From Listeria seeligeri serovar 1/2b str. SLCC3954 (lineage in GTDB: Bacteria; Bacillota; Bacilli; Lactobacillales; Listeriaceae): a stretch of 64,000 nt of DNA. Shown here one piece after another: positions 54,545 to 63,658 of this stretch. The position numbers and the translations under genes are program-made. The DNA is taken from NCBI RefSeq assembly GCF_000027145.1, contig NC_013891.1, forward strand, positions 744,001-808,000, given 5' to 3'. The notes below the pieces were generated by a model, which did not search any database, was not told where the DNA came from, and was given only the letters and a program-made list of their open reading frames with translations. Every line of letters starts with the position of its first letter. Positions within the stretch are counted from its first letter, which is position 1.

Positions 54545-55411
54545 TTATTTTTGCGCAAATTGAATAAAACGTTTTGTTGCGCTTGATACATAGCCATTAG
54601 CAGCATGAACGAGGTAAATGGTTCTTTCTATTTTAGGCGTTTCGATAGGAAAAATTTCTAAACGTTCAAAATCTAGAATGGCTGTTTTGGGAACGATGGA
54701 AATGCCCATATTTGCTTCAACCAAGCCCAAAATACTACTAATCTCTAGCCCGTCATAGCGAACTTTCAGATCAACTTTGGCCTGTTTAAGCGCATGTTCA
54801 ACAACTTCTCGGGAATAGGTGTTTTCCGCAAAATGAATAAATTCTTCCTCGGCAATATCTTGTATGGTAATATCGTTTTTTAGGGCTAGTTTATTTTCTT
54901 TAGACATTATCAAGACAAACTTTTCTGTAAAAAGTGGAATATATTCTAGGTCAGCTTGTTTGTCTCTTAACGTGGAAATGCCGATGTCGCTCGCATTTGT
55001 CAACACGTCTTTTAATACTTGCTGAGCAGGAGCCTCTTTTAACCGTAAAGTATTTGTTGGGTAGTTTTGTTGGAATTTTTTTAATAGCTGTGGCATAAAG
55101 GAAAGTCCGAGTGTTGGCACAAATGATACGGTGACCTCGCCAAAATCTGGATTTGCGAGGGTCTGGATTTTTTCCTGTGCCGCGAGCCATCTGAGTTGTA
55201 TTTCTTTTGCATCCGCTAGAAAAACTTTGCCGACTTGATTTAATTGGATGCTTCGGTTTTTTCGATCAAACAAGGGTAGGCCTAGTTCAGCCTCTAAAGC
55301 CGCAATAGACCGACTCAGCGCTGATTGGGACAATGAAAGTTTTTCACTAGCATGCGTCAAATGACCAGTTTCAGCAGTAACTATAAAATAATGCAATTGG
55401 TTATAATCCAA
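54545..55411 (-). CDS. LysR-family regulator, divergent from the EamA permease
   Basis: A 288-residue protein with the LysR winged helix (QLHYFIVTAETGHLTHASEK, LSLSQSALSRSIAALEAELG) and a C-terminal effector domain. The start is TTG 55411 behind AAGAAGGA. It is divergent from an EamA transporter, the common layout for a LysR activator and its target. The spacer contains ATCGAATGAATGAT, similar to the T-N11-A type of LysR site. The effector is unknown. Confidence 0.87.
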   Translation of the reverse strand: MDYNQLHYFIVTAETGHLTHASEKLSLSQSALSRSIAALEAELGLPLFDRKNRSIQLNQVGKVFLADAKEIQLRWLAAQEKIQTLANPDFGEVTVSFVPTLGLSFMPQLLKKFQQNYPTNTLRLKEAPAQQVLKDVLTNASDIGISTLRDKQADLEYIPLFTEKFVLIMSKENKLALKNDITIQDIAEEEFIHFAENTYSREVVEHALKQAKVDLKVRYDGLEISSILGLVEANMGISIVPKTAILDFERLEIFPIETPKIERTIYLVHAANGYVSSATKRFIQFAQK

Positions 55412-55527
55412 CTTAAATCCTTCTTTCCATGTATAAAATGCATCGAAACAATCGAATGAATGATTTGTTTGTTATTAATTGTCATTATATAATAAAAGTT
55501 GTCAAAAGGAAATGAAGGTGTCATGGA

Positions 55528-56496
55528 ATGAATAAAGGTTACGTGTACATTGCGATTGCTACCGTTTTATTTAGTACAATGGAAATCGCAATTAAACTAA
55601 CAGGTGGAATATTTAATCCAATTCAAATTACATTTTTGCGATTTGCACTCGGCGGATTATGTTTGCTCCCATTAGTGATTAAAAAAATGCAAAAAACTAC
55701 TCAAAAACTGACAGCAAAAGATATTCGCTTTTTTTGTTTAACAGGTTTTTTCTGTGTCGTGATTAGTATGATTTTATTTCAGTTAGCGATTGGTTACACG
55801 AAAGCTTCGACCGTTGCTATTATTTTTAGTTGTAATCCAGTTTTTGTCATTACCTTTGCAGCAATTTTTTTGAAAGAAAAGCTTGCAGGACTGACGATTG
55901 TTTCGATTATTGTTAGCATGCTAGGTATCATTGTCATTATTAATCCTTTGAAACTTTCCGATCCGCTGGGAATTTTACTTGCTATTTTAGCGGCGATAAC
56001 CTTTGCGATTTATAGTGTCATTAGTCGATATGGGACGAAAAAATATCATTATGATGGGATTTTAATTACTTGTTTTTCCTTTATCTTTGGTAGTTTAGAA
56101 CTTTTAGTACTTATTTGTTTAACGCATCTTCCACTAATTGCAACTAAATTTATTGCAATGGATTTGCCAGCATTTGCGAATGTCCCGATTTTTAGTGGAA
56201 TAACGTTTTCTGCTTTACCAATTCTTTTGTATTTAGGGATTGGTGTCACGGGGATTGGCTTTTCTAGTTACTTTCTTGCGATGGATAATGTCGGTGTTTC
56301 GCTCGCTTCTCTAGTTTTCTTTATTAAACCTGCCTTGGCACCGATTCTTGCTTGGATAATTCTTGGCGAAAGCATTAATTTGCATACAGCTGTCGGGATT
56401 ATCATTATCCTAATCGGTTCACTACTCACATTTATTGCTTCAAGGGAAATTCCAAAAATCACACTTTTAAATGAAAAAACAGCAAAACCAAGATAA
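55528..56496 (+). CDS. EamA-family (DMT) transporter
   Basis: A 322-residue permease with ten helices in two EamA repeats. The first ends with FSCNPVFVITFAAIFLKEKL, the second with FFIKPALAPILAWIILGESI. Such proteins export metabolites such as amino acids or toxins. GAAGGTG precedes the ATG. The 3' end overlaps a terminator (56484-56516). The substrate is unknown. Confidence 0.87.
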   Translation: MNKGYVYIAIATVLFSTMEIAIKLTGGIFNPIQITFLRFALGGLCLLPLVIKKMQKTTQKLTAKDIRFFCLTGFFCVVISMILFQLAIGYTKASTVAIIFSCNPVFVITFAAIFLKEKLAGLTIVSIIVSMLGIIVIINPLKLSDPLGILLAILAAITFAIYSVISRYGTKKYHYDGILITCFSFIFGSLELLVLICLTHLPLIATKFIAMDLPAFANVPIFSGITFSALPILLYLGIGVTGIGFSSYFLAMDNVGVSLASLVFFIKPALAPILAWIILGESINLHTAVGIIIILIGSLLTFIASREIPKITLLNEKTAKPR

Positions 56497-56516
56497 TAAA
56501 ATTCTTGGTTTTTTGT
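56484..56516 (+). terminator. Terminator overlapping the end of the EamA gene
   Basis: AAAACCAAGA and TCTTGGTTTT form a stem followed by T residues. The left arm lies in the last codons. Confidence 0.85.
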
Positions 56517-56661
56517 TTGCGAAAAAACGATGATTGTTACAGTTTTGCTCGTGTAAGCGCTGTTTGTTAAGAGTATGTAAATTAGCAGTGTTATCAATAT
56601 TATTTCTACGTAAAGGTTTGTTATACTTAATACATAAACTAATTGGAAGGGGATGACATGA

Positions 56662-59310
56662 TTGGAAATATACCGCAAAAGCGCTGCAGAAACATTTGAA
56701 AAACTAGAAGCAACTGAAAAAGGCTTAACAACAAGTGAGGTCACAAAACGACAAGAAAAATACGGTTTTAACGAACTGAAGAATAAAAAGAAAGATCCAC
56801 TTTGGAAACTGTTCTTAGAAACATTTAAAGATCCTATGGTTATTGTGTTAGTGATTGCAGCTCTTGTGCAGTTAGTACTCGGTGAAGTGGTTGAATCGCT
56901 TATTATCTTTTTAGTATTAATTGTTAACTCAATTATTAGTGTAGTTCAAACGAGGAAAGCAGAAAGTTCGCTTGATGCATTGAGAGAAATGTCTGCTCCA
57001 GTGGCCAAAGTTATTCGTGATGGAAGCAAACAGAGTATCCATGCACGTGAACTAGTTCCAGGGGATATTGTTATTTTAGATGCAGGTGATTTTGTTCCAG
57101 CAGACGGACGTTTATTCGAAAGTGGATCGTTAAAAATTGACGAAGGAATGCTAACAGGTGAATCAGAAGCTGTTGAGAAGTATATTGATACGATTTCAGA
57201 TGAAGTAGGACTTGGCGACCGGTTGAATATGGTATTTAGTGGTTCACTGGTAGTCTATGGTCGCGGTATGTTTGTTGTCACTGGAACTGCGAGCGAAACC
57301 GAAATTGGTAAAATCGCTGGACTACTTGAAACAGCCGAAGCGAAACAAACACCACTACAAAGAAAACTAGAATCCTTTAGTAAAAAATTGGGACTAGGTA
57401 TTTTAGCGCTCTGTATTTTAATTTTCGCTGTTGAAGCAGGTCGGGTATTCCTAGGAAATGATTCTGCGGACATGGCAACGGCGATTTTAAATGCCTTCAT
57501 GTTTGCTGTAGCCGTAGCGGTGGCAGCAATTCCAGAAGCACTTTCTTCTATTGTGACGATTGTACTTGCGGTTGGAACAAACAAAATGGCAAAACAGCAT
57601 GCGATTATTAGAAAACTCCCAGCTGTTGAAACACTGGGCTCTACCAGTGTGATTTGTACAGATAAAACTGGAACTTTAACGCAAAATAAAATGACAGTAG
57701 TCGATTACTATTTACCAGATGGCACAAAAGAAAACTTTCCCGATAGCCCAGAAAAATGGTCAGAAGGAGAGCGCCGCCTGATTCATATAGCGGTACTTTG
57801 TAATGATTCGAATATCAATTCAGAAGGTAAAGAACTTGGTGATCCAACAGAAGTTGCGCTTATTGCCTTCAGTAATAAAAATAATCAAGATTATAATGAA
57901 ATCCGTGAAAACTTCATTCGCGAAGGAGAAATCCCGTTTGATTCTGATCGGAAATTAATGTCTACCCTGCATACATTTGGTGAAAATAAAGCCATGCTAA
58001 CAAAAGGTGGACCAGATGTTATGTTTGCTCGTTGTAGCTATGTTTACCTTGATGGTGAAGAAAAACCAATGACCGATGAAATTTTAACAAAACTAAAAGA
58101 AACAAACGAAGAATTTTCCAATCAAGCGCTTCGTGTCCTTGCATATGGCTACAAACGGATGTCAGCTGAGACAACAGAATTAACCTTAGCTGACGAAAGT
58201 GATATTGTTCTAGTTGGTTTAACAGCAATGATTGATCCGCCACGTGAAGCGGTATATGCTTCGATTGAAGAATCCAAAAAAGCAGGAATTCGCACGGTGA
58301 TGATTACTGGCGATCACAAAACGACTGCCCAAGCAATTGGTCGCGATATTGGGCTAATGGATGCAAATGATATCGCGTTAACTGGTCAAGAACTAGATGC
58401 AATGCCAGAAGAAGAATTAGATAAGAAACTTGAGCATATCGCTGTTTATGCTCGTGTTTCTCCAGAAAATAAAATTCGTATCGTGAAAGCTTGGCAGAAA
58501 AAAGGAAAAATCACTGCAATGACCGGTGACGGTGTGAATGATGCGCCTGCTTTAAAACAAGCCGATATTGGTGTGGCCATGGGTAGCGGAACGGATGTTG
58601 CCAAAGACTCCGCAGCGATGATTCTGACGGATGACAATTTTGTATCGATTGTTGATGCAGTTGGTGTTGGTCGTACTGTATTTGACAATATCAAAAAATC
58701 AATCGCTTATCTTTTTGCCGGTAACCTCGGAGCGATTATTGCGATTTTATTTGCACTCGTGCTTGACTGGATTAATCCTTTCACTGCACTACAATTACTA
58801 TTTATTAACCTTGTCAATGATTCCTTGCCAGCTATTGCCCTTGGTATGGAAAAAGCGGAACCAAATGTAATGAAACGAAAACCTAGGGATATAAGTGAAG
58901 GAATCTTTGCTGGCGGAACAATGCGCGCGGTAATTAGCCGAGGAGTATTAATTGGTATCGCCGTTATTATTTCGCAATACATCGGTATGCAAATTTCACC
59001 AGAGATGAGCGTGGCCATGGCCTTTACGACACTTATCCTAGCTCGTACGTTACAAACATTTGCGGCTCGTTCCAATGTACAAACCGCATTTGGCGCAGGA
59101 TTTTTCAGTAATAAATATGTTATCGGTGCCGTATTACTATGTTTCGTATTATACGGAATTACCGTTCTTCCAGGTGCCCGCGAAATCTTCTCTATCCCAG
59201 CATCGTTCGGCCTACACGAATGGTCGATTGCAGCTGGACTTGCACTCGGAGCGGTCATCATGATGGAAATTATCAAAGTTATTCAAAACAAATTTTTCAA
59301 AGAAGACTAA
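56662..59310 (+). CDS. Calcium-transporting P-type ATPase, LMCA1-type
   Basis: An 882-residue type IIA pump, nearly identical in my memory to the L. monocytogenes calcium ATPase LMCA1, which exports Ca2+. Visible are the actuator LTGES, DKTGTLTQNK, GDGVNDAPALKQADIG and ten helices. The TM4 glutamate (IPEALS) and TM6 Asn/Asp (INLVNDS) are kept; the TM5 site-I glutamate is Ala (GNLGAII), as known for LMCA1 with one Ca2+ per ATP. The start appears to be TTG 56662 (MEIYRKS) behind GGAAGGGG. It is the second such pump in this window. Confidence 0.93.
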   Translation: MEIYRKSAAETFEKLEATEKGLTTSEVTKRQEKYGFNELKNKKKDPLWKLFLETFKDPMVIVLVIAALVQLVLGEVVESLIIFLVLIVNSIISVVQTRKAESSLDALREMSAPVAKVIRDGSKQSIHARELVPGDIVILDAGDFVPADGRLFESGSLKIDEGMLTGESEAVEKYIDTISDEVGLGDRLNMVFSGSLVVYGRGMFVVTGTASETEIGKIAGLLETAEAKQTPLQRKLESFSKKLGLGILALCILIFAVEAGRVFLGNDSADMATAILNAFMFAVAVAVAAIPEALSSIVTIVLAVGTNKMAKQHAIIRKLPAVETLGSTSVICTDKTGTLTQNKMTVVDYYLPDGTKENFPDSPEKWSEGERRLIHIAVLCNDSNINSEGKELGDPTEVALIAFSNKNNQDYNEIRENFIREGEIPFDSDRKLMSTLHTFGENKAMLTKGGPDVMFARCSYVYLDGEEKPMTDEILTKLKETNEEFSNQALRVLAYGYKRMSAETTELTLADESDIVLVGLTAMIDPPREAVYASIEESKKAGIRTVMITGDHKTTAQAIGRDIGLMDANDIALTGQELDAMPEEELDKKLEHIAVYARVSPENKIRIVKAWQKKGKITAMTGDGVNDAPALKQADIGVAMGSGTDVAKDSAAMILTDDNFVSIVDAVGVGRTVFDNIKKSIAYLFAGNLGAIIAILFALVLDWINPFTALQLLFINLVNDSLPAIALGMEKAEPNVMKRKPRDISEGIFAGGTMRAVISRGVLIGIAVIISQYIGMQISPEMSVAMAFTTLILARTLQTFAARSNVQTAFGAGFFSNKYVIGAVLLCFVLYGITVLPGAREIFSIPASFGLHEWSIAAGLALGAVIMMEIIKVIQNKFFKED

Positions 59311-59356
59311 AAAAAGCAGAAATCTCTTAATTTATAGGGGATTTCTGCTTTTCTTT
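59311..59356 (+). terminator. Terminator after the calcium ATPase
   Basis: AAAAGCAGAAATC and GATTTCTGCTTTT form a 13-bp stem with a following T-rich run. Confidence 0.9.
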
Positions 59357-59405
59357 ATATGCTATAATGACCTTAAATAGAATGAGCTAAAGGAGCGTGC
59401 GACAA

Positions 59406-60227
59406 ATGATTCAAGCAATTTCAGTTGATATGGATGGGACTTTCTTAGATGCCAACAGCGAATATGACCACGAAAGATTTGAAGAAATATATGCGAATTT
59501 ACGACAAAACGGAATAAAATTTATTGTCGCAAGTGGAAACCAATACTATCAACTTAAATCTTTCTTTCCAGGAAAAGACCACGAACTCTTTTATGTTGCG
59601 GAAAATGGTGCGGTTATTTTTCATAACAACAAACTATTATCCGTGAACCAGTTTTCAAACACTTTAGTAGAAAAAATCCTCCGTACATTGACAGAAGATT
59701 ATCAAGATTTACAAGTAATTCTTTGTGGCGTGAAAAGTGCTTACCTATTAAAAAAGGCTGACCCAAATTTTAAAGAATTTGCTAGAAAATATTATTTTGA
59801 ACTAAAAGAAGTGGAGTCTTTTGCGAGCCTTCCAGATGATACTTTTATCAAATTTGCTTTGGATGTTGCTATTCATCAAACGACAAAAATTGTTGAACAA
59901 CTGAATCAAACTTTCCAAGATGACATCCGGGCTGTATCAAGCGGACATGGTAGTATTGATATTATCCTTCCCGGCGTTACAAAAGGTAGTGCTATCAAAC
60001 AACTTTTAACGGATTGGCAAGTGGATCTGGAGCAGTTGCTAGCTTTTGGAGATGCAAATAACGATTTGGAAATGTTACAACTTACCCTACATAGTTACGC
60101 GATGAAAGAAAGCAGCAAAGAAGTACTCGCTACGGCCAACCATATCGCTCCCTCGAATAATGAGGCGGGGGTATTAGCTGTTATTGAGCATTATTTGGAC
60201 GACAAATCTAATACACCAACCAAATAA
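59406..60227 (+). CDS. HAD-superfamily phosphatase (Cof type)
   Basis: A 273-residue Cof-like sugar or nucleotide phosphatase. The nucleophile motif is VDMDGTFL, the C2B cap lies in the middle, and FGDANNDLEML provides the acidic metal site. The substrate is unknown; relatives act on sugar phosphates and flavin or pyridoxal phosphates. ATG 59406 follows AAAGGAG; the in-frame GTG at 59397 is too close to it. The end overlaps the convergent DUF1294 gene by 20 bp. Confidence 0.88.
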   Translation: MIQAISVDMDGTFLDANSEYDHERFEEIYANLRQNGIKFIVASGNQYYQLKSFFPGKDHELFYVAENGAVIFHNNKLLSVNQFSNTLVEKILRTLTEDYQDLQVILCGVKSAYLLKKADPNFKEFARKYYFELKEVESFASLPDDTFIKFALDVAIHQTTKIVEQLNQTFQDDIRAVSSGHGSIDIILPGVTKGSAIKQLLTDWQVDLEQLLAFGDANNDLEMLQLTLHSYAMKESSKEVLATANHIAPSNNEAGVLAVIEHYLDDKSNTPTK

Positions 60228-60465
60228 CAACCCCAACAGTCCAAACCATCGCTAGTGGCACAAGAATCCGGAATTTTGTCTTTTGAGTTTTATGATGAAA
60301 AAGTTGCATCGACATCCAACTACCAAATGCTCCACCTAGAAAAGCGGTGAGAAGTAGGGCAGATTCAGGAATTCGGTACGCGTGTTTGATAGCTTTTCGT
60401 TTATCTATCGCGAATAATAGAAAAGAAATAAGCGTCATTGCGATTAAATAAATAGTTAAGATCAT
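60208..60465 (-). CDS. DUF1294 membrane protein
   Basis: An 85-residue protein of the DUF1294 family: an N-terminal helix (ILTIYLIAMTLISFLLFAID), the signature KRKAIKHAYRIPE, LLLTAFLGGAFGSWMSMQLFHHKT, and a final helix (RILVPLAMVWTVGVVIW). The function is unknown. The ATG at 60465 follows AAAGGGGG; earlier in-frame ATGs lack such a site. It overlaps the HAD gene 3' end. Confidence 0.85.
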   Translation of the reverse strand: MILTIYLIAMTLISFLLFAIDKRKAIKHAYRIPESALLLTAFLGGAFGSWMSMQLFHHKTQKTKFRILVPLAMVWTVGVVIWLVY

Positions 60466-60545
60466 GAGTAAATCCCCCTTTAAATTGCTAAAACATACTT
60501 TATTGATTAGAATAAAAGCATACCACAAAAGAAAGCAGGGATAAA

Positions 60546-60923
60546 ATGGCAAAAGAAATTATTCAAACTAATAATGCTCCAAAAGCACTTGGACCATACT
60601 CACAAGCTGTAAAAGTAAACGGGCTTATCTTTACATCAGGCCAGCTCGGAATTAATCCAGCCACCGGAGAATTAGCTGAAGGCGCTGTAAATCAAGCAGA
60701 GCAGGCATTCAGAAACCTTGCTGCCGTGCTAGAAGAAGCTGGTTCTGGATTAGATAAAATTATTAAAGCAACCGTATTCTTCAAAGATTTGAATCAATTT
60801 GCTGCTGTTAATGAGGTATATGCCACTCATTTTTCCAGTGATTTCCCAGCTAGAAGTGCTTTCCAAGTCGCGAAATTACCACTTGATGCCGAAATTGAAA
60901 TCGAAGTTATCGCAGAAGCATAA
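60546..60923 (+). CDS. ridA: RidA family enamine/imine deaminase
   Basis: A 125-residue trimeric enzyme. The family signatures LGPYSQAVKVNGLIFTSGQ, AVLEEAGSGLDKIIKATVFF and the substrate-binding arginine in PARSAFQVAKLPLDAEIEIE are present. It hydrolyses reactive 2-aminoacrylate-type intermediates made by PLP enzymes. GCAGGG precedes the ATG. It is divergent from the DUF1294 gene. Confidence 0.93.
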   Translation: MAKEIIQTNNAPKALGPYSQAVKVNGLIFTSGQLGINPATGELAEGAVNQAEQAFRNLAAVLEEAGSGLDKIIKATVFFKDLNQFAAVNEVYATHFSSDFPARSAFQVAKLPLDAEIEIEVIAEA

Positions 60924-60938
60924 ATATTCAGAAAAGAA

Positions 60939-60968
60939 TTGACAATCAATCCATCAAAACGATATAAT
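60939..60968 (+). promoter_or_regulatory. Promoter of the S-box metE-like gene
   Basis: TTGACA (60939-60944) and TATAAT (60963-60968) are 18 bp apart; transcription would start just before the riboswitch. Confidence 0.85.
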
Positions 60969-60988
60969 AATAACCAATTACATAGCAA

Positions 60989-61145
60989 CTTATCAAGAAA
61001 GGTGGAGGGTTCTGGCCCTGTGAAGCCTTGGCAACCGGATTTTTCACGGTGCCAAATCCAGCAGCTAATACTGACAGATAAGGCATGCGAATCAGGTAAA
61101 TCTTACTTTCCCTCAAAAGCTGTCTTTTAAGGGAAAGTTTTTTTA
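60989..61145 (+). promoter_or_regulatory. SAM-I (S-box) riboswitch with terminator
   Basis: The S-box core is clear: CTTATCAAGAAAGGTGGAGG, CTGGCCCTGTGAAGCC and TTGGCAACC, closed by GATAAG at 61077-61082. The expression platform is a terminator (ACTTTCCC 61105-61112, GGGAAAGT 61131-61138, then T run). With SAM bound the terminator should form and shut off the downstream methionine gene. Confidence 0.95.
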
Positions 61146-61178
61146 TACATAAAAATAACTAGAATTGAGGCGAAGGAA

Positions 61179-62282
61179 ATGAATCAAGTAGCACCATTTT
61201 ATGCAGACCATGTAGGAAGTATTTTACGGACAAAGGCGATTAAAGACGCGCGAAGTAAATTTGCGGTGGGGGAAATTTCCACAAAAGAGTTACGCGAAAT
61301 TGAAAATGTAGAAATTAAATATATTGTTGGAAAACAAAAAGAAGTTGGTTTAAAAGCGATTACGGATGGAGAGTTTCGCCGAGCATGGTGGCATTTTGAT
61401 TTTCTAGAGAATTTGGACGGCGTAGAAGGATATGATGCAGACGGTGGCATCCAGTTTAGCCAAGTACAAACTAAATCGCATTCGGTGAAAATTACAGGAC
61501 CAATTGATTTCACTACACATCCATTTATTGCGGATTTTGAGTTTTTAAAAGAAGCAGTTGGCGCGGATCATGTCGCAAAACAAACGATTCCTAGCCCAGC
61601 AATGCTCCATTATCGCGGAGAAGTGGTATATCAGCCGTATTTAGATGATGCCAAGGGATTTGTCAGTGACTTAGCTAAAGCGTATCAAAAAGCAATTCAA
61701 GCCTTTTATGACGCAGGTTGTCGTTATTTACAATTAGATGATACTTCTTGGAGTTATTTATGCTCAGACGAACAACGGGAAATGGTTCGGGAGCGAGGAT
61801 TTGACCCAGATGTGTTGCAAGAAACATACAAAACTTTAATTAATGAAGCGGTGAAATTTAAACCTGCTGATATGGTCATCACGATGCACATTTGTCGTGG
61901 GAATTTTCGTTCGACTTGGATTGCAGAAGGAGGATATGGCCCGGTCGCCAAAACTTTATTTAGTGAGCTGAATATTGATGGTTTCTTTTTAGAGTATGAC
62001 AATGAACGTTCTGGGGACTTTGCACCTTTAAAATATGTCAACCGTCCGGATCTTAAAATCGTTCTCGGTCTAATCACATCAAAAACAGGAGAGTTAGAGG
62101 ACGAAACACTAGTGAAAGCCCGAATCAATGAAGCGAGCGGAATTGTTCCGCTAAACCAATTACGACTCAGTCCACAATGCGGTTTTGCTTCAACAGAAGA
62201 AGGTAATATTTTAACCGAAGAACAGCAATGGGAAAAATTACGTTACGTCGTTAAAATTGCCAAAGACGTATGGGGAAATTAA
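61179..62282 (+). CDS. MetE C-terminal-domain-type methionine synthase (YxjG/YxjH-like)
   Basis: A 367-residue protein comprising only the catalytic barrel of cobalamin-independent methionine synthase. The zinc ligands are visible: His and Cys in MHICRGNFR, Glu in FFLEYDNERSGDF and Cys in LSPQCGFAS. The N-terminal folate-binding half of full MetE (~750 residues) is missing. It resembles B. subtilis YxjG and YxjH, which are also S-box controlled. It probably methylates homocysteine with an unusual donor. Its SAM riboswitch confirms a role in methionine supply. Confidence 0.88.
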   Translation: MNQVAPFYADHVGSILRTKAIKDARSKFAVGEISTKELREIENVEIKYIVGKQKEVGLKAITDGEFRRAWWHFDFLENLDGVEGYDADGGIQFSQVQTKSHSVKITGPIDFTTHPFIADFEFLKEAVGADHVAKQTIPSPAMLHYRGEVVYQPYLDDAKGFVSDLAKAYQKAIQAFYDAGCRYLQLDDTSWSYLCSDEQREMVRERGFDPDVLQETYKTLINEAVKFKPADMVITMHICRGNFRSTWIAEGGYGPVAKTLFSELNIDGFFLEYDNERSGDFAPLKYVNRPDLKIVLGLITSKTGELEDETLVKARINEASGIVPLNQLRLSPQCGFASTEEGNILTEEQQWEKLRYVVKIAKDVWGN

Positions 62283-62290
62283 ATTAGTAA

Positions 62291-62328
62291 GAGAACTAGC
62301 TGGAAGTTTTTCAGCTAGTTTCTTTATA
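62291..62328 (+). terminator. Terminator after the MetE-like gene
   Basis: GAACTAGCTG and CAGCTAGTTTC form a stem followed by a short T run. Confidence 0.8.
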
Positions 62329-62386
62329 TCTTTACAAATAGAGCAGGTAGCGCTAGAATAAGTGTTCTAGAAGGAGGGTAGTTCCT

Positions 62387-63487
62387 TTGAACATTCAACT
62401 ACAACAAAAATTAACCTTATTACCTGATGCACCAGGTTGTTATATATATAAAGATGAAAATAACGAAATTCTCTACATCGGCAAGTCAAAATGCTTAAAA
62501 AACCGAGTAAAGTCTTATTTTACTGGCAAACAAATTGGTAAAACGGCTAGGCTTGTCAGGCAAATACGAGATTTAGAACTGATTATTACAAGTTCTGAAA
62601 AAGAAGCATTACTACTCGAAATGATTTTAATTCAAAAATACCAACCACCTTTTAATATTCAATTGAAGGAAGGGCAAAGTTATCCATACATTAAAATCAC
62701 CAATGAAAAAAATCCGCATATAGAAGTAGTATTTGAAGCAAAACAAGACGGCGCTCATTACTTTGGTCCGTATCCAGGACGATATTCTGCTAGACAAACC
62801 GTTGAGCTAATTGAGAAACTATTTCCATTATGCAGATGCGACGGAAAACCAGGTCGGCCATGTTTGTACTACCATTTAGGGCTATGCTTAGGTCCATGCC
62901 AAGCGGAAATCGAGCCAGCTGTATATCAAGCTCAAATTCATAAAATTACTCGATTTTTAGAAGGTAATGTTAAAGATGTCAAAACTAAATTAACATTAGA
63001 CATGCAAGCCGCCACTGAAAAACTTCAATTTGAACGAGCTGCAGAACTGCGAGATACAATCCATGCCATCAATGAAACCATCGAAAAACAACACATTATT
63101 TTCCCAGGATTAAAAAATCGGGATATTATCGGTTGCTATGAACAAGACAATTATTTAGGTGTTTTCGTCTTTTTCGTTCGGAATGGTGCTATCAATGGAA
63201 CGAAATGGCACGTTTTTGAAATCCAAAAATCACTCCAAGAAGATTTGGCAGATTTTATCAACCAGTTTTACCAAGATCCAAATAATATCCAGCCAAAAGA
63301 GTTGCTGATTTCAGAAAAACTAGCTAAAATGTCTTTGTCAGTGCCTCTGCAAAAAGCAATTTCTTTCCCACAAAAAGGTGGCAAAAAACACCAAATCAAT
63401 TTAGCTGTTGAAAATGCCAAGAGTACGTATATCGCCTACGCTAAAATGAAAGAATACGATTTTGAAAACCAATTAAAAAACACTTAG
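62387..63487 (+). CDS. Truncated UvrC-like GIY-YIG nuclease paralogue
   Basis: A 366-residue protein matching the N-terminal half of UvrC. The GIY-YIG domain (PDAPGCYIYKDENNEILYIG) with arginine in KNRVKSYF lies at ~14-90. A cysteine cluster CRCDGKPGRPC then GLCLGPC (~142-166) follows, and a UVR motif (QFERAAELRDTI) ends near ~220. The C-terminal RNase H-like nuclease and helix-hairpin-helix of full UvrC (~600) are absent, so only the 3' incision activity is possible. The C-terminal ~120 residues look degenerate relative to UvrC. The TTG start follows AAGGAGGG by 8 bp. Confidence 0.85.
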   Translation: MNIQLQQKLTLLPDAPGCYIYKDENNEILYIGKSKCLKNRVKSYFTGKQIGKTARLVRQIRDLELIITSSEKEALLLEMILIQKYQPPFNIQLKEGQSYPYIKITNEKNPHIEVVFEAKQDGAHYFGPYPGRYSARQTVELIEKLFPLCRCDGKPGRPCLYYHLGLCLGPCQAEIEPAVYQAQIHKITRFLEGNVKDVKTKLTLDMQAATEKLQFERAAELRDTIHAINETIEKQHIIFPGLKNRDIIGCYEQDNYLGVFVFFVRNGAINGTKWHVFEIQKSLQEDLADFINQFYQDPNNIQPKELLISEKLAKMSLSVPLQKAISFPQKGGKKHQINLAVENAKSTYIAYAKMKEYDFENQLKNT

Positions 63488-63518
63488 AAGCTAGCTTTCA
63501 TTGATTAGCTTCTTTACT
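63486..63518 (+). terminator. Terminator after the UvrC-like gene
   Basis: AGAAGCTA and TAGCTTCT form a short stem with a T-rich tail. Confidence 0.6.
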
Positions 63519-63658
63519 TTGGATTATTGAAAATCTTATCGTAAATAACTATGGTCAATAATGTTGCCTTATGGTAAAATCTTACGAGTACGGAAAAAAA
63601 TTAATGCTACATAAAATACAAAGTTAAAAGCAAAAGAAACATAGAGGGAGGACAAAAT

